DNA of 32,704 nucleotides from JACOZG01 sp964564105 (GCA_964564105.1 CAZLZS010000010.1:1-32704), one strand, 5' to 3'; counted from the first letter of the stretch, positions 22,543 through 29,660 are shown. Made by a program: numbers and translations. Notes: generated by a model not told the origin, from the sequence alone.

Positions 22543-22743
22543 TTAGGCCAAAGCTACTTCCACCTCGCTCAATCTCACCGCGCCTAATTCCTGTCGTTCC
22601 ATTGTTAGATAAACGCGAATGGCATCCTTAATATTGGCTAGGGCTTCGCGTTCGTTCTTACCCTGACTGTGGCACCCCGGTAAACTTGGCGCCGAAACAC
22701 TGTAACCATATTTACTTTTGTGTAAAAGGATAGGATATTTCAT
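22543..22743 (-). CDS. HicB-family antitoxin-like protein, orphan
   Basis: The 66-residue protein has the HicB partial RNase H-like fold: YPILLHKSKYGYSVSAPSLP (residues 3-22), GCHSQGKNEREALANIKDAI (about 23-42) and a short C-terminus. HicB proteins neutralise the HicA RNase. No HicA-like ORF is adjacent, and there is no room for one before the polA fragment, so it appears to be an orphan. A DNA-binding C-terminal domain is absent. Confidence 0.85.
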   Translation of the reverse strand: MKYPILLHKSKYGYSVSAPSLPGCHSQGKNEREALANIKDAIRVYLTMERQELGAVRLSEVEVALA

Positions 22744-22749
22744 TGCCTA

Positions 22750-22778
22750 ATGATAGCATATATAGTCAGTATAACCAA
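22750..22778 (-). promoter_or_regulatory. hicB promoter (leaderless start)
   Basis: Minus strand TTGGTT (22773-22778), a 17-bp spacer and TATCAT (22750-22755) preceded by TGC. The expected start lies at the hicB ATG (22743). Confidence 0.5.
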
Positions 22779-22783
22779 ACTGA

Positions 22784-22957
22784 CAAAAAGAAAGGCCCCG
22801 TACACACTGGTAGGGGCCACAATGATTCAGCTTTTCACCTAAACTAGAATCTCGGAATGACATGGGTCGGGAAGCTGGAGACCAACCTCAGGTTCTAATG
22901 TTCCCTAGTTTAAGTGGGCCTGTACGCTAGGCGATTTATGATCGCTTCGGTCAGGTA
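22784..22957 (-). ncRNA. Candidate structured small RNA, about 174 nt
   Basis: No ORF is present between hicB and tsaE, but a complete transcription unit is visible on the minus strand. It begins after a strong promoter (22964-22991) and ends at a GC-rich hairpin GGCCCC/GGGGCC (22794-22818) followed by TTTCTTTTTG. Inside are the 12-bp pairing CACTTAAACTAG/CTAGTTTAGGTG and the hairpins GCGAT/ATCGC and AACC/GGTT. Length and own promoter fit a 6S-like regulatory RNA, but no family motif was recognised. Confidence 0.62.
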
Positions 22958-22963
22958 ATATTG

Positions 22964-22991
22964 ATACTAGCATACTGCCAAAAGATGTCAA
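22964..22991 (-). promoter_or_regulatory. Promoter of the small RNA at 22784
   Basis: Minus strand TTGACA (22986-22991), a 16-bp spacer and TAGTAT (22964-22969) with TGC before the -10. The -35 overlaps the tsaE stop codon. Confidence 0.72.
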
Positions 22992-23455
22992 GGTAACATC
23001 CAGATTTTTCGTTCTGACTCGCCCGTCACCTCAAAATTAATTTTCAAGGCCGGGGCTGACAAAAGATCGCCCATCCGCTCGGGCCATTCGACAAGAATAA
23101 GATTTTCTGGATTGGCAATGAGTTCATTCCAGCCAAGATGAAGCAAATCGTCGGCTTTATCAAGCCGATAACAATCAATATGAACCAGCTGCCGCCACGG
23201 CCATTGACAAGATCTCACCTTTTTTGACGGAATAGAATAACTCTTCATAATCACAAAAGTCGGGCTCTGGATCGGCGCACGGATGCCTAATTGCCGCGAC
23301 ACGGCTTGCGTAAAAGTGGTCTTACCGGCGCCGAGGTCACCCACTAGACCAACCACGGTGGCCAATTTATTTTGCCTGCCCTTCTCGGCCAAGTTGGTAA
23401 GAATTTTGGAAGCAAAATCGGCTGTTTCTTCTAAACTGCGACTGACAATTTCCAT
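22988..23455 (-). CDS. tsaE: tRNA threonylcarbamoyladenosine ATPase TsaE
   Basis: TsaE is the ATPase of the TsaB/TsaD/TsaE complex that makes t6A37 in tRNAs reading ANN codons. The 155-residue protein has the P-loop GLVGDLGAGKTTFTQAVSRQ (about residues 36-55), SPTFVIMKSY (switch region), HIDCYRLDKADDLLHLGWNE and LVEWPERMGDLL, all TsaE landmarks. An insert of about 15 residues lies before HIDCYRL. Its first and central parts and the upstream leader recur in damaged form at 24374-24555. Confidence 0.94.
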   Translation of the reverse strand: MEIVSRSLEETADFASKILTNLAEKGRQNKLATVVGLVGDLGAGKTTFTQAVSRQLGIRAPIQSPTFVIMKSYSIPSKKVRSCQWPWRQLVHIDCYRLDKADDLLHLGWNELIANPENLILVEWPERMGDLLSAPALKINFEVTGESERKIWMLP

Positions 23456-23509
23456 TGACCAATATTATCATAATGTGATAGTTGTATGAGCAGAAAGGAG
23501 GTGACTCAC

Positions 23510-23722
23510 ATGGCCCAGATTTCGTTCCTCACCAACGGGTGCATCGAGAACCTAGAACAGGCACACAAACAATACTTGGGAGGTAACTTGACCGATGCCC
23601 AATGCTGGGAAATCGACAAACATCTATTAGTTTGTCAGCGTTGTAGCAATCATTGGGATGCTTTGACGAAGAAACTGGAAGAAACCTTCCCGACCCAAGT
23701 TCGTGACGCTGAATCAGCTTGA
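23510..23722 (+). CDS. Small zf-HC2-like zinc-binding protein
   Basis: The 70-residue protein starts MAQISFLTNGCIENLEQAHK. The stretch YLGGNLTDAQCWEIDKHLLV plus CQRCSNHWDAL matches the anti-sigma-factor zinc finger (zf-HC2): C-x6-H-x3-C-x2-C at about residues 33-47. Such domains bind and inhibit sigma factors, but no sigma factor or membrane segment is present here. The start is set by a very strong ribosome site AGAAAGGAGGTGA 7 bp upstream; this leader is duplicated before the gene at 24565. A terminator follows. Confidence 0.75.
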   Translation: MAQISFLTNGCIENLEQAHKQYLGGNLTDAQCWEIDKHLLVCQRCSNHWDALTKKLEETFPTQVRDAESA

Positions 23723-23786
23723 AAACCAGTCAAACAGAATCCTCGTTTAAGGCCATCCCAAAATACCTTAATATGCCAGGATCCGA

Positions 23787-23820
23787 CCTGTCTCTTGGTA
23801 AAACGAGAGGCGGGTTTTTT
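23787..23820 (+). terminator. Terminator after the zf-HC2 gene
   Basis: CCTGTCTC and GAGAGGCGGG pair over about 10 bp (with G-T pairs) around a GGTAAAAC loop, followed by TTTTTT. Confidence 0.7.
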
Positions 23821-23864
23821 CTTGGAAAATCTCTGGCGAATGGAGTTATTACCAATTTCTCTGG

Positions 23865-23894
23865 TTGACTTTTTCCTGCCGCTTCAAGTAATAT
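23865..23894 (+). promoter_or_regulatory. Promoter of the PemK-like gene
   Basis: TTGACT (23865-23870), an 18-bp spacer and TAATAT (23889-23894). The leader contains two small hairpins, ACGCC/GGCGT (23905-23918) and GGCCCC/GGGGTC (23923-23938). Confidence 0.55.
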
Positions 23895-23953
23895 GGAAAT
23901 ACCAACGCCGTCAGGCGTCAACGGCCCCGCCAGGGGTCGTAAATGTTAAAACA

Positions 23954-24346
23954 ATGTATTTCAAAGATTTTGACGGATGGGGTCTAGTTAAGAAACGGCT
24001 CAACGAAGAAACACGCAGAGTCCACATCCGCGCTGGAGAAATCCGCTGGGTGACATTTGGAGTAAATATCGGCAGTGAAATAGACGGTAAGGGCGTCTCT
24101 TTCACCAGGCCAGCTTTGGTCGTCCACGTCATCGGCTCGCATCTGGCATTGGTAATACCGATGTCGACCAAAATTAAAGACGTCGCCGGGTACGTTCCGT
24201 TTGAATGGAGGGGAGTAGCGAGCGCCTTGTGTGTTCACCAAATAAAAATTGTCTCGCAAAAAAGAATCCTTTCTCGAAAAGGTAAAATATCAAAACAACG
24301 ATTAAGAAACATCAAAACAGAAGTGGTAAAATTCTTTGGGTTGTAA
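23954..24346 (+). CDS. PemK/MazF-family protein, CPR type
   Basis: The 130-residue protein from MYFKDFDGWGLVKKRLNEE has the PemK pattern of CPR bacteria: an N-terminal FDGWGLVKKRL helix, EIRWVTFGVNIGSEIDGKG (about residues 30-48), FTRPALVVHVIGSHLALVIP, and the C-terminal CVHQIKIVSQKRILSRKGKI. These are probable mRNA-cleaving toxins. No antitoxin gene is adjacent on either side. An upstream start would cross the promoter and is rejected. An internally deleted relative lies at 28005. Confidence 0.82.
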   Translation: MYFKDFDGWGLVKKRLNEETRRVHIRAGEIRWVTFGVNIGSEIDGKGVSFTRPALVVHVIGSHLALVIPMSTKIKDVAGYVPFEWRGVASALCVHQIKIVSQKRILSRKGKISKQRLRNIKTEVVKFFGL

Positions 24347-24373
24347 AAACCCTCTATAGTGAATGCGCCAACC

Positions 24374-24555
24374 GCCGCCACGGCCATTGACAAAATCTCA
24401 CCTTTTTTGACGGAATAGAATAACTCTTCATAATCACAAAAGTCGGGCTTTGGACCGGCGCGCGGCAAATTTTTCGGTCTCCACCAAACTGCGACTGACA
24501 ATTTCCATTGACCTATATTATCATAATGTGATAGTTGTATGAGCAGAAAGGAGGT
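24374..24555 (-). pseudogene. Internally deleted second copy of tsaE 5' part and its leader
   Basis: 24374-24470 matches 23191-23282 (about 4 differences in 92 bp), and 24486-24555 matches 23433-23502 (1 difference in 70 bp). Between them about 130-150 bp of tsaE are missing, including the codons for the P-loop, so no functional TsaE can be made. The intact right part is the divergent leader with the AGAAAGGAGGT ribosome site that now serves the gene at 24565. High identity means a recent duplication. Confidence 0.9.
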
Positions 24556-24564
24556 CATCATATT

Positions 24565-24936
24565 ATGGGACGGGCGAGACGACCAAAACGGATGAGGATG
24601 TCGAGTTTTTTGAGACAACTGGCAGAGCTGCGCGGAAGTGATAATAAATGGACCGTTGCGGTGAATGACCAACGAATGTTGGTTCTCAATGGCCTATTTG
24701 ACCCAATCACGGCTGTGGCCAACGAAGCCGGTTTCCTCATTCACTTCTCTGACTGGCGATCGGCGGCGCACGAACTCGGCTTGTCGAAAGCTGACGCCGA
24801 CAGGATCAAGGATGCTTCTCGCGACATCACCCCTCTAGTCAGTCACCTCAAGAGAACGCGAATAAAAATCCTCCGAGCTTTGGGCCTTAGACTTGAGGAT
24901 TTCCACACTATTAATTCGCCTTTCCTGCCAGAATAA
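24565..24936 (+). CDS. Hypothetical basic protein behind a duplicated leader
   Basis: The 123-residue protein starts MGRARRPKRMRMSSFLRQLA, a strongly basic N-terminus. The middle is WTVAVNDQRMLVLNGLFDPI and the helical C-terminal half contains ELGLSKADADRIKDASRD and LKRTRIKILRALGLRLEDF. No family is recognised; a nucleic-acid-binding role is possible from the charge only. The start is fixed by AGAAAGGAGGT 10 bp upstream, a copy of the leader of the zf-HC2 gene. A clear terminator follows. Confidence 0.72.
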   Translation: MGRARRPKRMRMSSFLRQLAELRGSDNKWTVAVNDQRMLVLNGLFDPITAVANEAGFLIHFSDWRSAAHELGLSKADADRIKDASRDITPLVSHLKRTRIKILRALGLRLEDFHTINSPFLPE

Positions 24937-24944
24937 ATCAACTC

Positions 24945-24977
24945 ACCCCGAGTTATCACCAACTCGGGGTTTCTTTT
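24945..24977 (+). terminator. Rho-independent terminator
   Basis: The 10-bp perfect stem ACCCCGAGTT/AACTCGGGGT has loop ATCACC, followed by TTCTTTTTG. It ends the transcript of the gene at 24565, just before pilB. Confidence 0.92.
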
Positions 24978-25006
24978 TGCTCTTGGTGTGCTAGGAATAG
25001 AAGCAA

Positions 25007-26701
25007 ATGCCCCTCGCCTTCCGCGAAGACAAGCAACAACTGCGACTTGACGAACTCCGCGCCAAGGAAGCTGAAGATTTAGCCAAAGTCCTGGCTCAAA
25101 GATACGATCTCCCCTACGTTGACCTCTCCAAACTACCGATCAACACCGACGCCCTGCGCCTCGTTCCGGAAACCGAAGCCCGCGCCGCCAACCTGGCGGC
25201 CTTTAAGATCACCGGTAAAAATCTCTTCGTCGTTGTTCTGTCACCGAATAATCCAACCGCCCAAAAAATCATCCGCGAGCTGCTAGACAAAAATTTTAAG
25301 GTCGCGGTTTATCTTGGTTCAGAAGCCAGTTTGGCGCGCGCCTTCGAGCGCTATCAAGAAATTTCCGAATCCAGCCAGACCGAAGCCGGCGTCATCGACA
25401 TCGCCAGCGCCGCCATCAACACCTTTATCCAAGAAATTAACGATTTAGACAGTATCCGCGCCCGGCTCGACGCCGAAACCGCGCTGACTCTCAAACAAGG
25501 CGGGGTAACGAATCTGTTGGAGATCATCCTCGCCGGCGCCATCATCGCCCGAGCTTCAGACATCCACGTTGAGCCGGAAGAAACGCGTCTACGCCTCCGT
25601 TATCGGCTCGACGGCGTCTTAAACGACTTTACTTTTTTCGATCGGAAGATCTTTCGGCCCCTGCTCTCGCGCGTCAAACTGGTCTCGGGTCTAAAATTAA
25701 ACATCAAAACTACGGCTCAAGACGGGCGTTTCTCGATCCGTCTGGGACAAAATGATATTGAAGTCAGAACCGCGATCCTGCCCGGGGCCTACGGCGAATC
25801 AATCGTCCTTCGACTCCTGAACCCGGAGACGCTCGTGGTGGACTTCGCTGACCTCGGCATGGAACAAAAACTTTTTGAGACGCTCAAAGAGCAAATCGCT
25901 AAACCAAACGGCTTGATCCTCCTCACCGGCCCGACCGGCTCGGGTAAAACCACCACTCTCTACGCCATCCTCCGCGTCTTAAACACCGCGGACACAAAAA
26001 TCATTACCATTGAAGATCCGATTGAATACCATTTGGCGGGGATTAACCAAACGCAAGTCAACCTGGACAAAAAATACACCTTCCTCGTCGGTCTGCGCTC
26101 GGCCTTGCGGCAGGACCCAGACATCATCATGGTCGGCGAGATCCGTGACGCGGAAACGGCGAAAATCGCCATCAATGCCTCGCTCACCGGCCACCTCGTG
26201 CTCTCTACGCTCCACACCAATAATGCCGCCGGCACCATCCCGCGCCTCGTTGACTTGGGCGTAAATCCGAAAATTATCGAGGCGGCCTTAAACATTGCCC
26301 TGGCTCAACGGCTAGTGCGACGACTTTGCCCCGAGTGCCGCGAGAGCTACCCACCCTCAGACAAAGAACAGGCTCTGATCGGCGCGATTCTCAAAGCCCT
26401 GGCAAAAAAACGGCCGGCCGAGGCGCGGGAGCGGCCAACCGCCCTCTGGCGACCCCGCGGCTGCCCCTCGTGCCACGGCACTGGCTTTGCCGGTCGGATC
26501 GGCATCTTCGAGGCCGTAGTGATGAACGCGGCGATTGCCGAACTCTTGCTTAAAAACCCAAGTGAGCGGGAAATCAAACATCTGGCCGACGCAACCGGAC
26601 TCCTGGACCTGCGGGAAGATGGATTATTGAAAGTTCTTGACGGAATCACGGCTCTGACCGAGCTTGGGCGAGTGGTCGATCTCTACGCTGAGATTCTTTG
26701 A
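25007..26701 (+). CDS. pilB: PilB/GspE-family type IV pilus extension ATPase
   Basis: This hexameric motor powers pilus assembly. The 564-residue protein has the N-terminal MshEN-like domain (about 30-120), then LAGAIIARASDIHVEPEETR (start of the core), Walker A LTGPTGSGKTTTLYAIL (about 305-321), the Asp box ITIEDPIEY, Walker B ALRQDPDIIMVGEIRDAETA and the His box HLVLSTLHTNNAAG. The tetracysteine zinc motif is split as CPEC and CPSCHGTGFAGR around a 40-residue insert. It is far from pilM/N/O (3.6-5.8 kb) and on the other strand. Confidence 0.95.
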   Translation: MPLAFREDKQQLRLDELRAKEAEDLAKVLAQRYDLPYVDLSKLPINTDALRLVPETEARAANLAAFKITGKNLFVVVLSPNNPTAQKIIRELLDKNFKVAVYLGSEASLARAFERYQEISESSQTEAGVIDIASAAINTFIQEINDLDSIRARLDAETALTLKQGGVTNLLEIILAGAIIARASDIHVEPEETRLRLRYRLDGVLNDFTFFDRKIFRPLLSRVKLVSGLKLNIKTTAQDGRFSIRLGQNDIEVRTAILPGAYGESIVLRLLNPETLVVDFADLGMEQKLFETLKEQIAKPNGLILLTGPTGSGKTTTLYAILRVLNTADTKIITIEDPIEYHLAGINQTQVNLDKKYTFLVGLRSALRQDPDIIMVGEIRDAETAKIAINASLTGHLVLSTLHTNNAAGTIPRLVDLGVNPKIIEAALNIALAQRLVRRLCPECRESYPPSDKEQALIGAILKALAKKRPAEARERPTALWRPRGCPSCHGTGFAGRIGIFEAVVMNAAIAELLLKNPSEREIKHLADATGLLDLREDGLLKVLDGITALTELGRVVDLYAEIL

Positions 26702-26711
26702 CAAATACCAA

Positions 26712-26883
26712 TCGAGGTCATAAACCTCTAAGCAAGCCTTGACGCTCAAAAGCCCCAAGTGAGGCGTCGGTCTAAGGATAGACCCAGTAATCCCCTCGCC
26801 AGAGCGAAAAGAAACCAAAACGTCCTTTAACCAACACCCGTTTAAACCCAAAAGTTTAGTTGCTTAGAGGTTTATGACCTCGA
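26712..26883 (-). ncRNA. Candidate structured RNA closed by a perfect 24-bp stem
   Basis: Positions 26712-26735 and 26860-26883 form a perfect 24-bp inverted repeat around 124 bases. The minus-strand promoter at 26889-26917 predicts transcription starting at the very first base of the stem. Inside are hairpins GGTCTA/TAGACC (loop of 4) and GACGCCTCA/TGAGCGTC with one bulge, and a G/T-rich strand that may form a pseudoknot. No T run follows the closing stem, so the end is set by the stem or by processing. No known RNA family was recognised. Confidence 0.68.
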
Positions 26884-26888
26884 ATACG

Positions 26889-26917
26889 ATCCTAGCATAA
26901 AATGAAAAAGAAGTCAA
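26889..26917 (-). promoter_or_regulatory. Promoter of the 24-bp-stem RNA, overlapping the ruvB start
   Basis: Minus strand TTGACT (26912-26917), a 17-bp spacer and TAGGAT (26889-26894) with TGC before the -10. It covers the first codons of ruvB, so transcription of the RNA and of ruvB may interfere. Confidence 0.72.
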
Positions 26918-27933
26918 GTAACCAAAATAATCCAGCGTCTGGAACGATAAGCGATTGGACTCTTGATCAATCGCTCCGACCAACCGCCTGGGAAGAATAT
27001 ATCGGTCAGGAGAACATCAAACAGAACTTAAAGATTTTACTCCAAGCCGCCCAGGAACGGCAACACCCGCCCGAGCATCTCCTGTTCTACGGCCCGCCGG
27101 GCCTCGGTAAAACCACGCTCGCTTACCTAATCGCCAAAGAGCTGGCGACTCAAATCAAAGTCACTTCCGGACCGGCGATTGAGCGAGTCGGCGATCTGGC
27201 GTCAATTCTCACCAACTTGTCGCCGGGCGACATTTTGTTTATTGATGAGATCCACCGGCTGAATAAATTGATTGAAGAGGTGCTTTACCCGGCGATGGAA
27301 TCGGGCAAATTGAATATCATCATCGGCAAGGGCCCCGGGGCGCGAGTGATCCAACTCGACCTGCCACCCTTTACCCTTATCGCCGCCACCACCCGAATCG
27401 CCCTCTTATCCAGTCCCTTGCGCTCGCGCTTTTCCGGCGGCACCTTCCGGCTTGACTTTTACAGTGAGGAGGAAATCCAGCAAATCATTAAGCGATCGGC
27501 AAAAATTTTAGGCATCAAAATTGAACCGCGCGCCGCCCGGGCGATTGCCGGGCGGAGCCGTTTTACCCCGCGGATCGCCAATCAATTTCTAAAACGAGCG
27601 CGCGATCTGGCCCAGATCAAAAAAAGGCTGGTTGACGAATTGATCGTTGAGGAAACCCTTAATCTAATCGGGGTGGATCAAATGGGCCTGGCCGCGGCTG
27701 ACCGAAAATTGCTGCTGACCTTGATCGAGAAATTCGGCGGCGGTCCGGTAGGGTTAAACACGCTGGCCGCGGCCACGGCCGAAGAAGAAGCCACGATTGC
27801 CGAAGTCCACGAGCCCTATCTCATACAATTGGGCTTCCTCGACCGCACGCCGCGCGGTCGCCTTGCCACGCCCAAGGCCTACGCGCACTTGGGTCATCCT
27901 GCGCCAACCAACCGGCAAAACAAATTGCTTTAG
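26902..27933 (+). CDS. ruvB: Holliday junction branch migration ATPase RuvB
   Basis: RuvB is the hexameric motor that drives branch migration on RuvA-bound junctions. In 343 residues it shows LRPTAWEEYIGQENIKQNL, Walker A FYGPPGLGKTTLAYLIA (about 63-79), Walker B ILFIDEIHRLNK (about 112-123), sensor LIAATTRIALLSSPLRSRF (about 158-176) and a C-terminal winged helix with LGFLDRTPRGRLATPKAYAH. The first 20 residues are a Lys/Asn/Ser-rich extension. Confidence 0.97.
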   Translation: MKKKSSNQNNPASGTISDWTLDQSLRPTAWEEYIGQENIKQNLKILLQAAQERQHPPEHLLFYGPPGLGKTTLAYLIAKELATQIKVTSGPAIERVGDLASILTNLSPGDILFIDEIHRLNKLIEEVLYPAMESGKLNIIIGKGPGARVIQLDLPPFTLIAATTRIALLSSPLRSRFSGGTFRLDFYSEEEIQQIIKRSAKILGIKIEPRAARAIAGRSRFTPRIANQFLKRARDLAQIKKRLVDELIVEETLNLIGVDQMGLAAADRKLLLTLIEKFGGGPVGLNTLAAATAEEEATIAEVHEPYLIQLGFLDRTPRGRLATPKAYAHLGHPAPTNRQNKLL

Positions 27934-28004
27934 CGGTTCGGGGCTTTTTCTTTTGTTTTGGGTTAATTACTTTCGTTCAGTAAAACTGATAAAATAGCCG
28001 GAGG

Positions 28005-28141
28005 CTAAAAAGATTTCTTGAATGGATCAAACTTAAAGAGCGGCTACATGGCGGCAAACATAAACCGCCGCTAGTGTCGCAAAGAGAAATCTGATTGACA
28101 GCCACGACTTTCAGAAAATCAAAGAAGCATTGCCGAATGTA
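28005..28141 (+). pseudogene. Internally deleted PemK-like remnant
   Basis: One frame reads KRFLEWIKLKERLHGGKHKP then PLVSQREI and stops (28092), like the N-terminus of CPR PemK proteins. The next frame from 28088 continues LIDSHDFQKIKEALPNV, like their C-terminus. The central catalytic portion is missing and no start codon is in frame. It lies in the 600-bp ORF-free gap between ruvB and yebC. Confidence 0.6.
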
Positions 28142-28174
28142 AGTTTAGTATATATTCTATCTCAAAAAAATCAA

Positions 28175-28204
28175 TTGACAAACTCCCCAGCTACGTGCTA
28201 GCAT
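28175..28204 (+). promoter_or_regulatory. Possible plus-strand promoter
   Basis: TTGACA (28175-28180), an 18-bp spacer and TAGCAT (28199-28204) with TGC before the -10. Downstream is the hairpin TTCAACAC/GTGTTGAA with loop CGA (28225-28243) but no ORF. A transcript would run antisense into the RNA at 28246-28439. Confidence 0.5.
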
Positions 28205-28245
28205 AATGATAGCGGCTGGGAGGATTCAACACCGAGTGTTGAACA

Positions 28246-28439
28246 AATAAAAAGGTCGGGATGAAAACTTATGAACATCCCGACCAGGCTTCGGAGAACT
28301 TGATCCGCGCATCTTGAAAGGGTCAGTGATAACCCCACGACACCTCTAAAAGTAAAAGGGTTATTACTGAATCACTGAAGTGCGACTTGGTGGAATCCCC
28401 AATCAAGGGCGACGAGCATCAAGAAAACCTCAAGCCCGT
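28246..28439 (-). ncRNA. Candidate small RNA, about 194 nt, rod-like (6S-like?)
   Basis: On the minus strand a possible promoter (TTGACA 28468-28473, 16-bp spacer, CATGAT 28446-28451) precedes an ORF-free stretch. It ends at a perfect 10-bp hairpin GGTCGGGATG/CATCCCGACC (28254-28285) and TTTTTATTTG. Outer pairings GGCTTGAG with CTC-CG-AAGCC and CTTGAT with ATCAAG, plus the inner pairing CAGTAATAACCC/GGGTTATCACTG, give a long rod with an asymmetric internal bubble. That shape and size resemble 6S RNA, but the sequence alone does not prove it. Confidence 0.62.
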
Positions 28440-28536
28440 ATCTATCATGCCTAGATTACTATCTTTGTCAAGGACTCAGAATTTTACCTCTTTGTTAAAC
28501 TTAAATCTATAAGCTAAAAGCTACCATCTAACTAAA

Positions 28537-29094
28537 ATGGCCGGGCACAATAAGTGGACGCAAATTAAGCGGAAAAAAGAAGCGGCGGACTCGGTCAAGA
28601 GCCGGCGGTTTTCGTTTTTGGCCAAACAAATCCAATGGGCGGCGAAGAAAACGGGCGGTGATCGTAACGCCGCTGGTTTAAAAGCCGCGATCGCCCGGGC
28701 GCGGGAAGCGAATCTGCCAAGCGACAACATCGAGCGCGCGATCAGGGCCGCGACCGAAACCGGAGTGAATCTCGAAGAAGTAAATTACGAAGCTTACGGC
28801 CCGGGCGGCATCGCTCTGATTATTAATGTTCTCACCAGCAATAAAAATCGCGCCAGCCAGGAGATCAAACACCTTCTCGCTGCGCACGGCGCGGCGCTGG
28901 CCTCGCCCGGGGCCGCGCTTTGGGCCTTTGAACAAACGGCTGACGGCTGGCGACCCAAAACTCCGCGGCCGGTAACCAGAGAGGAACAGGCTCAGCTCAA
29001 TGAACTCTTAGCCGCACTCGAAAAATATGACGAGGTGCAAAACCTTTGGCACGATGCGACGGGCGATACTACTGATGAAAATTCTGGGCATTGA
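28537..29094 (+). CDS. yebC: YebC/PmpR-family regulator
   Basis: The 185-residue protein begins MAGHNKWTQIKRKKEAADSV, close to the universal YebC start, and has GGDRNAAGLKAAIARAREAN, LPSDNIERAIRAATE and YEAYGPGGIALIINVLTSNK (about residues 84-103). YebC proteins act as transcriptional regulators or translation factors that relieve ribosome stalling. It is shorter than the usual 240 residues: most of the last domain is reduced to a short charged tail. It overlaps ruvC by 20 bp, a frequent YebC-RuvC neighbourhood. Confidence 0.94.
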   Translation: MAGHNKWTQIKRKKEAADSVKSRRFSFLAKQIQWAAKKTGGDRNAAGLKAAIARAREANLPSDNIERAIRAATETGVNLEEVNYEAYGPGGIALIINVLTSNKNRASQEIKHLLAAHGAALASPGAALWAFEQTADGWRPKTPRPVTREEQAQLNELLAALEKYDEVQNLWHDATGDTTDENSGH

Positions 29095-29611
29095 TCCGGG
29101 TTATGACCGCTTGGGTCTGGCGCTCGTTGAGCGCTCGACTCAACAAAATTATAAAATCATCTATTCCGTCTGTCTGACCAGTCCGCGGGGCGAAGTGTTT
29201 GAACAAAGACTCTATCATCTGATTAATCAAGTAGAAAAAATCATCGAGCAACACCGACCCGATCTTTTGGCTCTGGAGAAAGTTTTTTTCGCCAGCAATC
29301 GGAAAACCGCTATGGCCGTGGCCGAGGTCCGAGGCGCCCTCCTCTACCTCGCGCATCGGCTCAAGGTGCCGGTAATCAGTTTGACTCCGCTGGAGGTTAA
29401 AATGGCCCTGACTGGTTACGGCCAAGCCAGCAAAGAACAAGTCAAATATATGGTCGAGCGTCTGCTGGGCTTTAAAAAAAAGCGTAGTTGGGACGACGAG
29501 GTGGACGCTCTGGCTATTGCCCTGACCGGCGCCGGCCGCGCCACCTCAGTTTATCCACAAGCCCCCGCCCTCCAGACTATTGCAAAAAAATCTCGGTATG
29601 CTAAAAAATAG
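29075..29611 (+). CDS. ruvC: Holliday junction resolvase RuvC
   Basis: RuvC cuts Holliday junctions symmetrically. From MKILGIDPGYDRLGLALVER the 178-residue protein has the first catalytic Asp (GIDPG), the Glu in LLALEKVFFASNRKTAMAVA, and the C-terminal WDDEVDALAIALTGA with the last catalytic acids. The start at 29075 gives the canonical N-terminus; the longer frame adds 16 residues from within yebC. RuvA is at 7.8 kb, RuvB at 26.9 kb. Confidence 0.96.
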   Translation: MKILGIDPGYDRLGLALVERSTQQNYKIIYSVCLTSPRGEVFEQRLYHLINQVEKIIEQHRPDLLALEKVFFASNRKTAMAVAEVRGALLYLAHRLKVPVISLTPLEVKMALTGYGQASKEQVKYMVERLLGFKKKRSWDDEVDALAIALTGAGRATSVYPQAPALQTIAKKSRYAKK

Positions 29612-29660
29612 GGGTTTCGCAAAGCATTAAAAGGTCGGACTTAATTCAAATAAAATAAAT

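Noticed and set aside
27934..28536. A missed full-length gene in the 600-bp gap
   Set aside because: Both strands were read. Only a broken PemK remnant, promoters and a structured RNA are present; no intact ORF has a plausible start.
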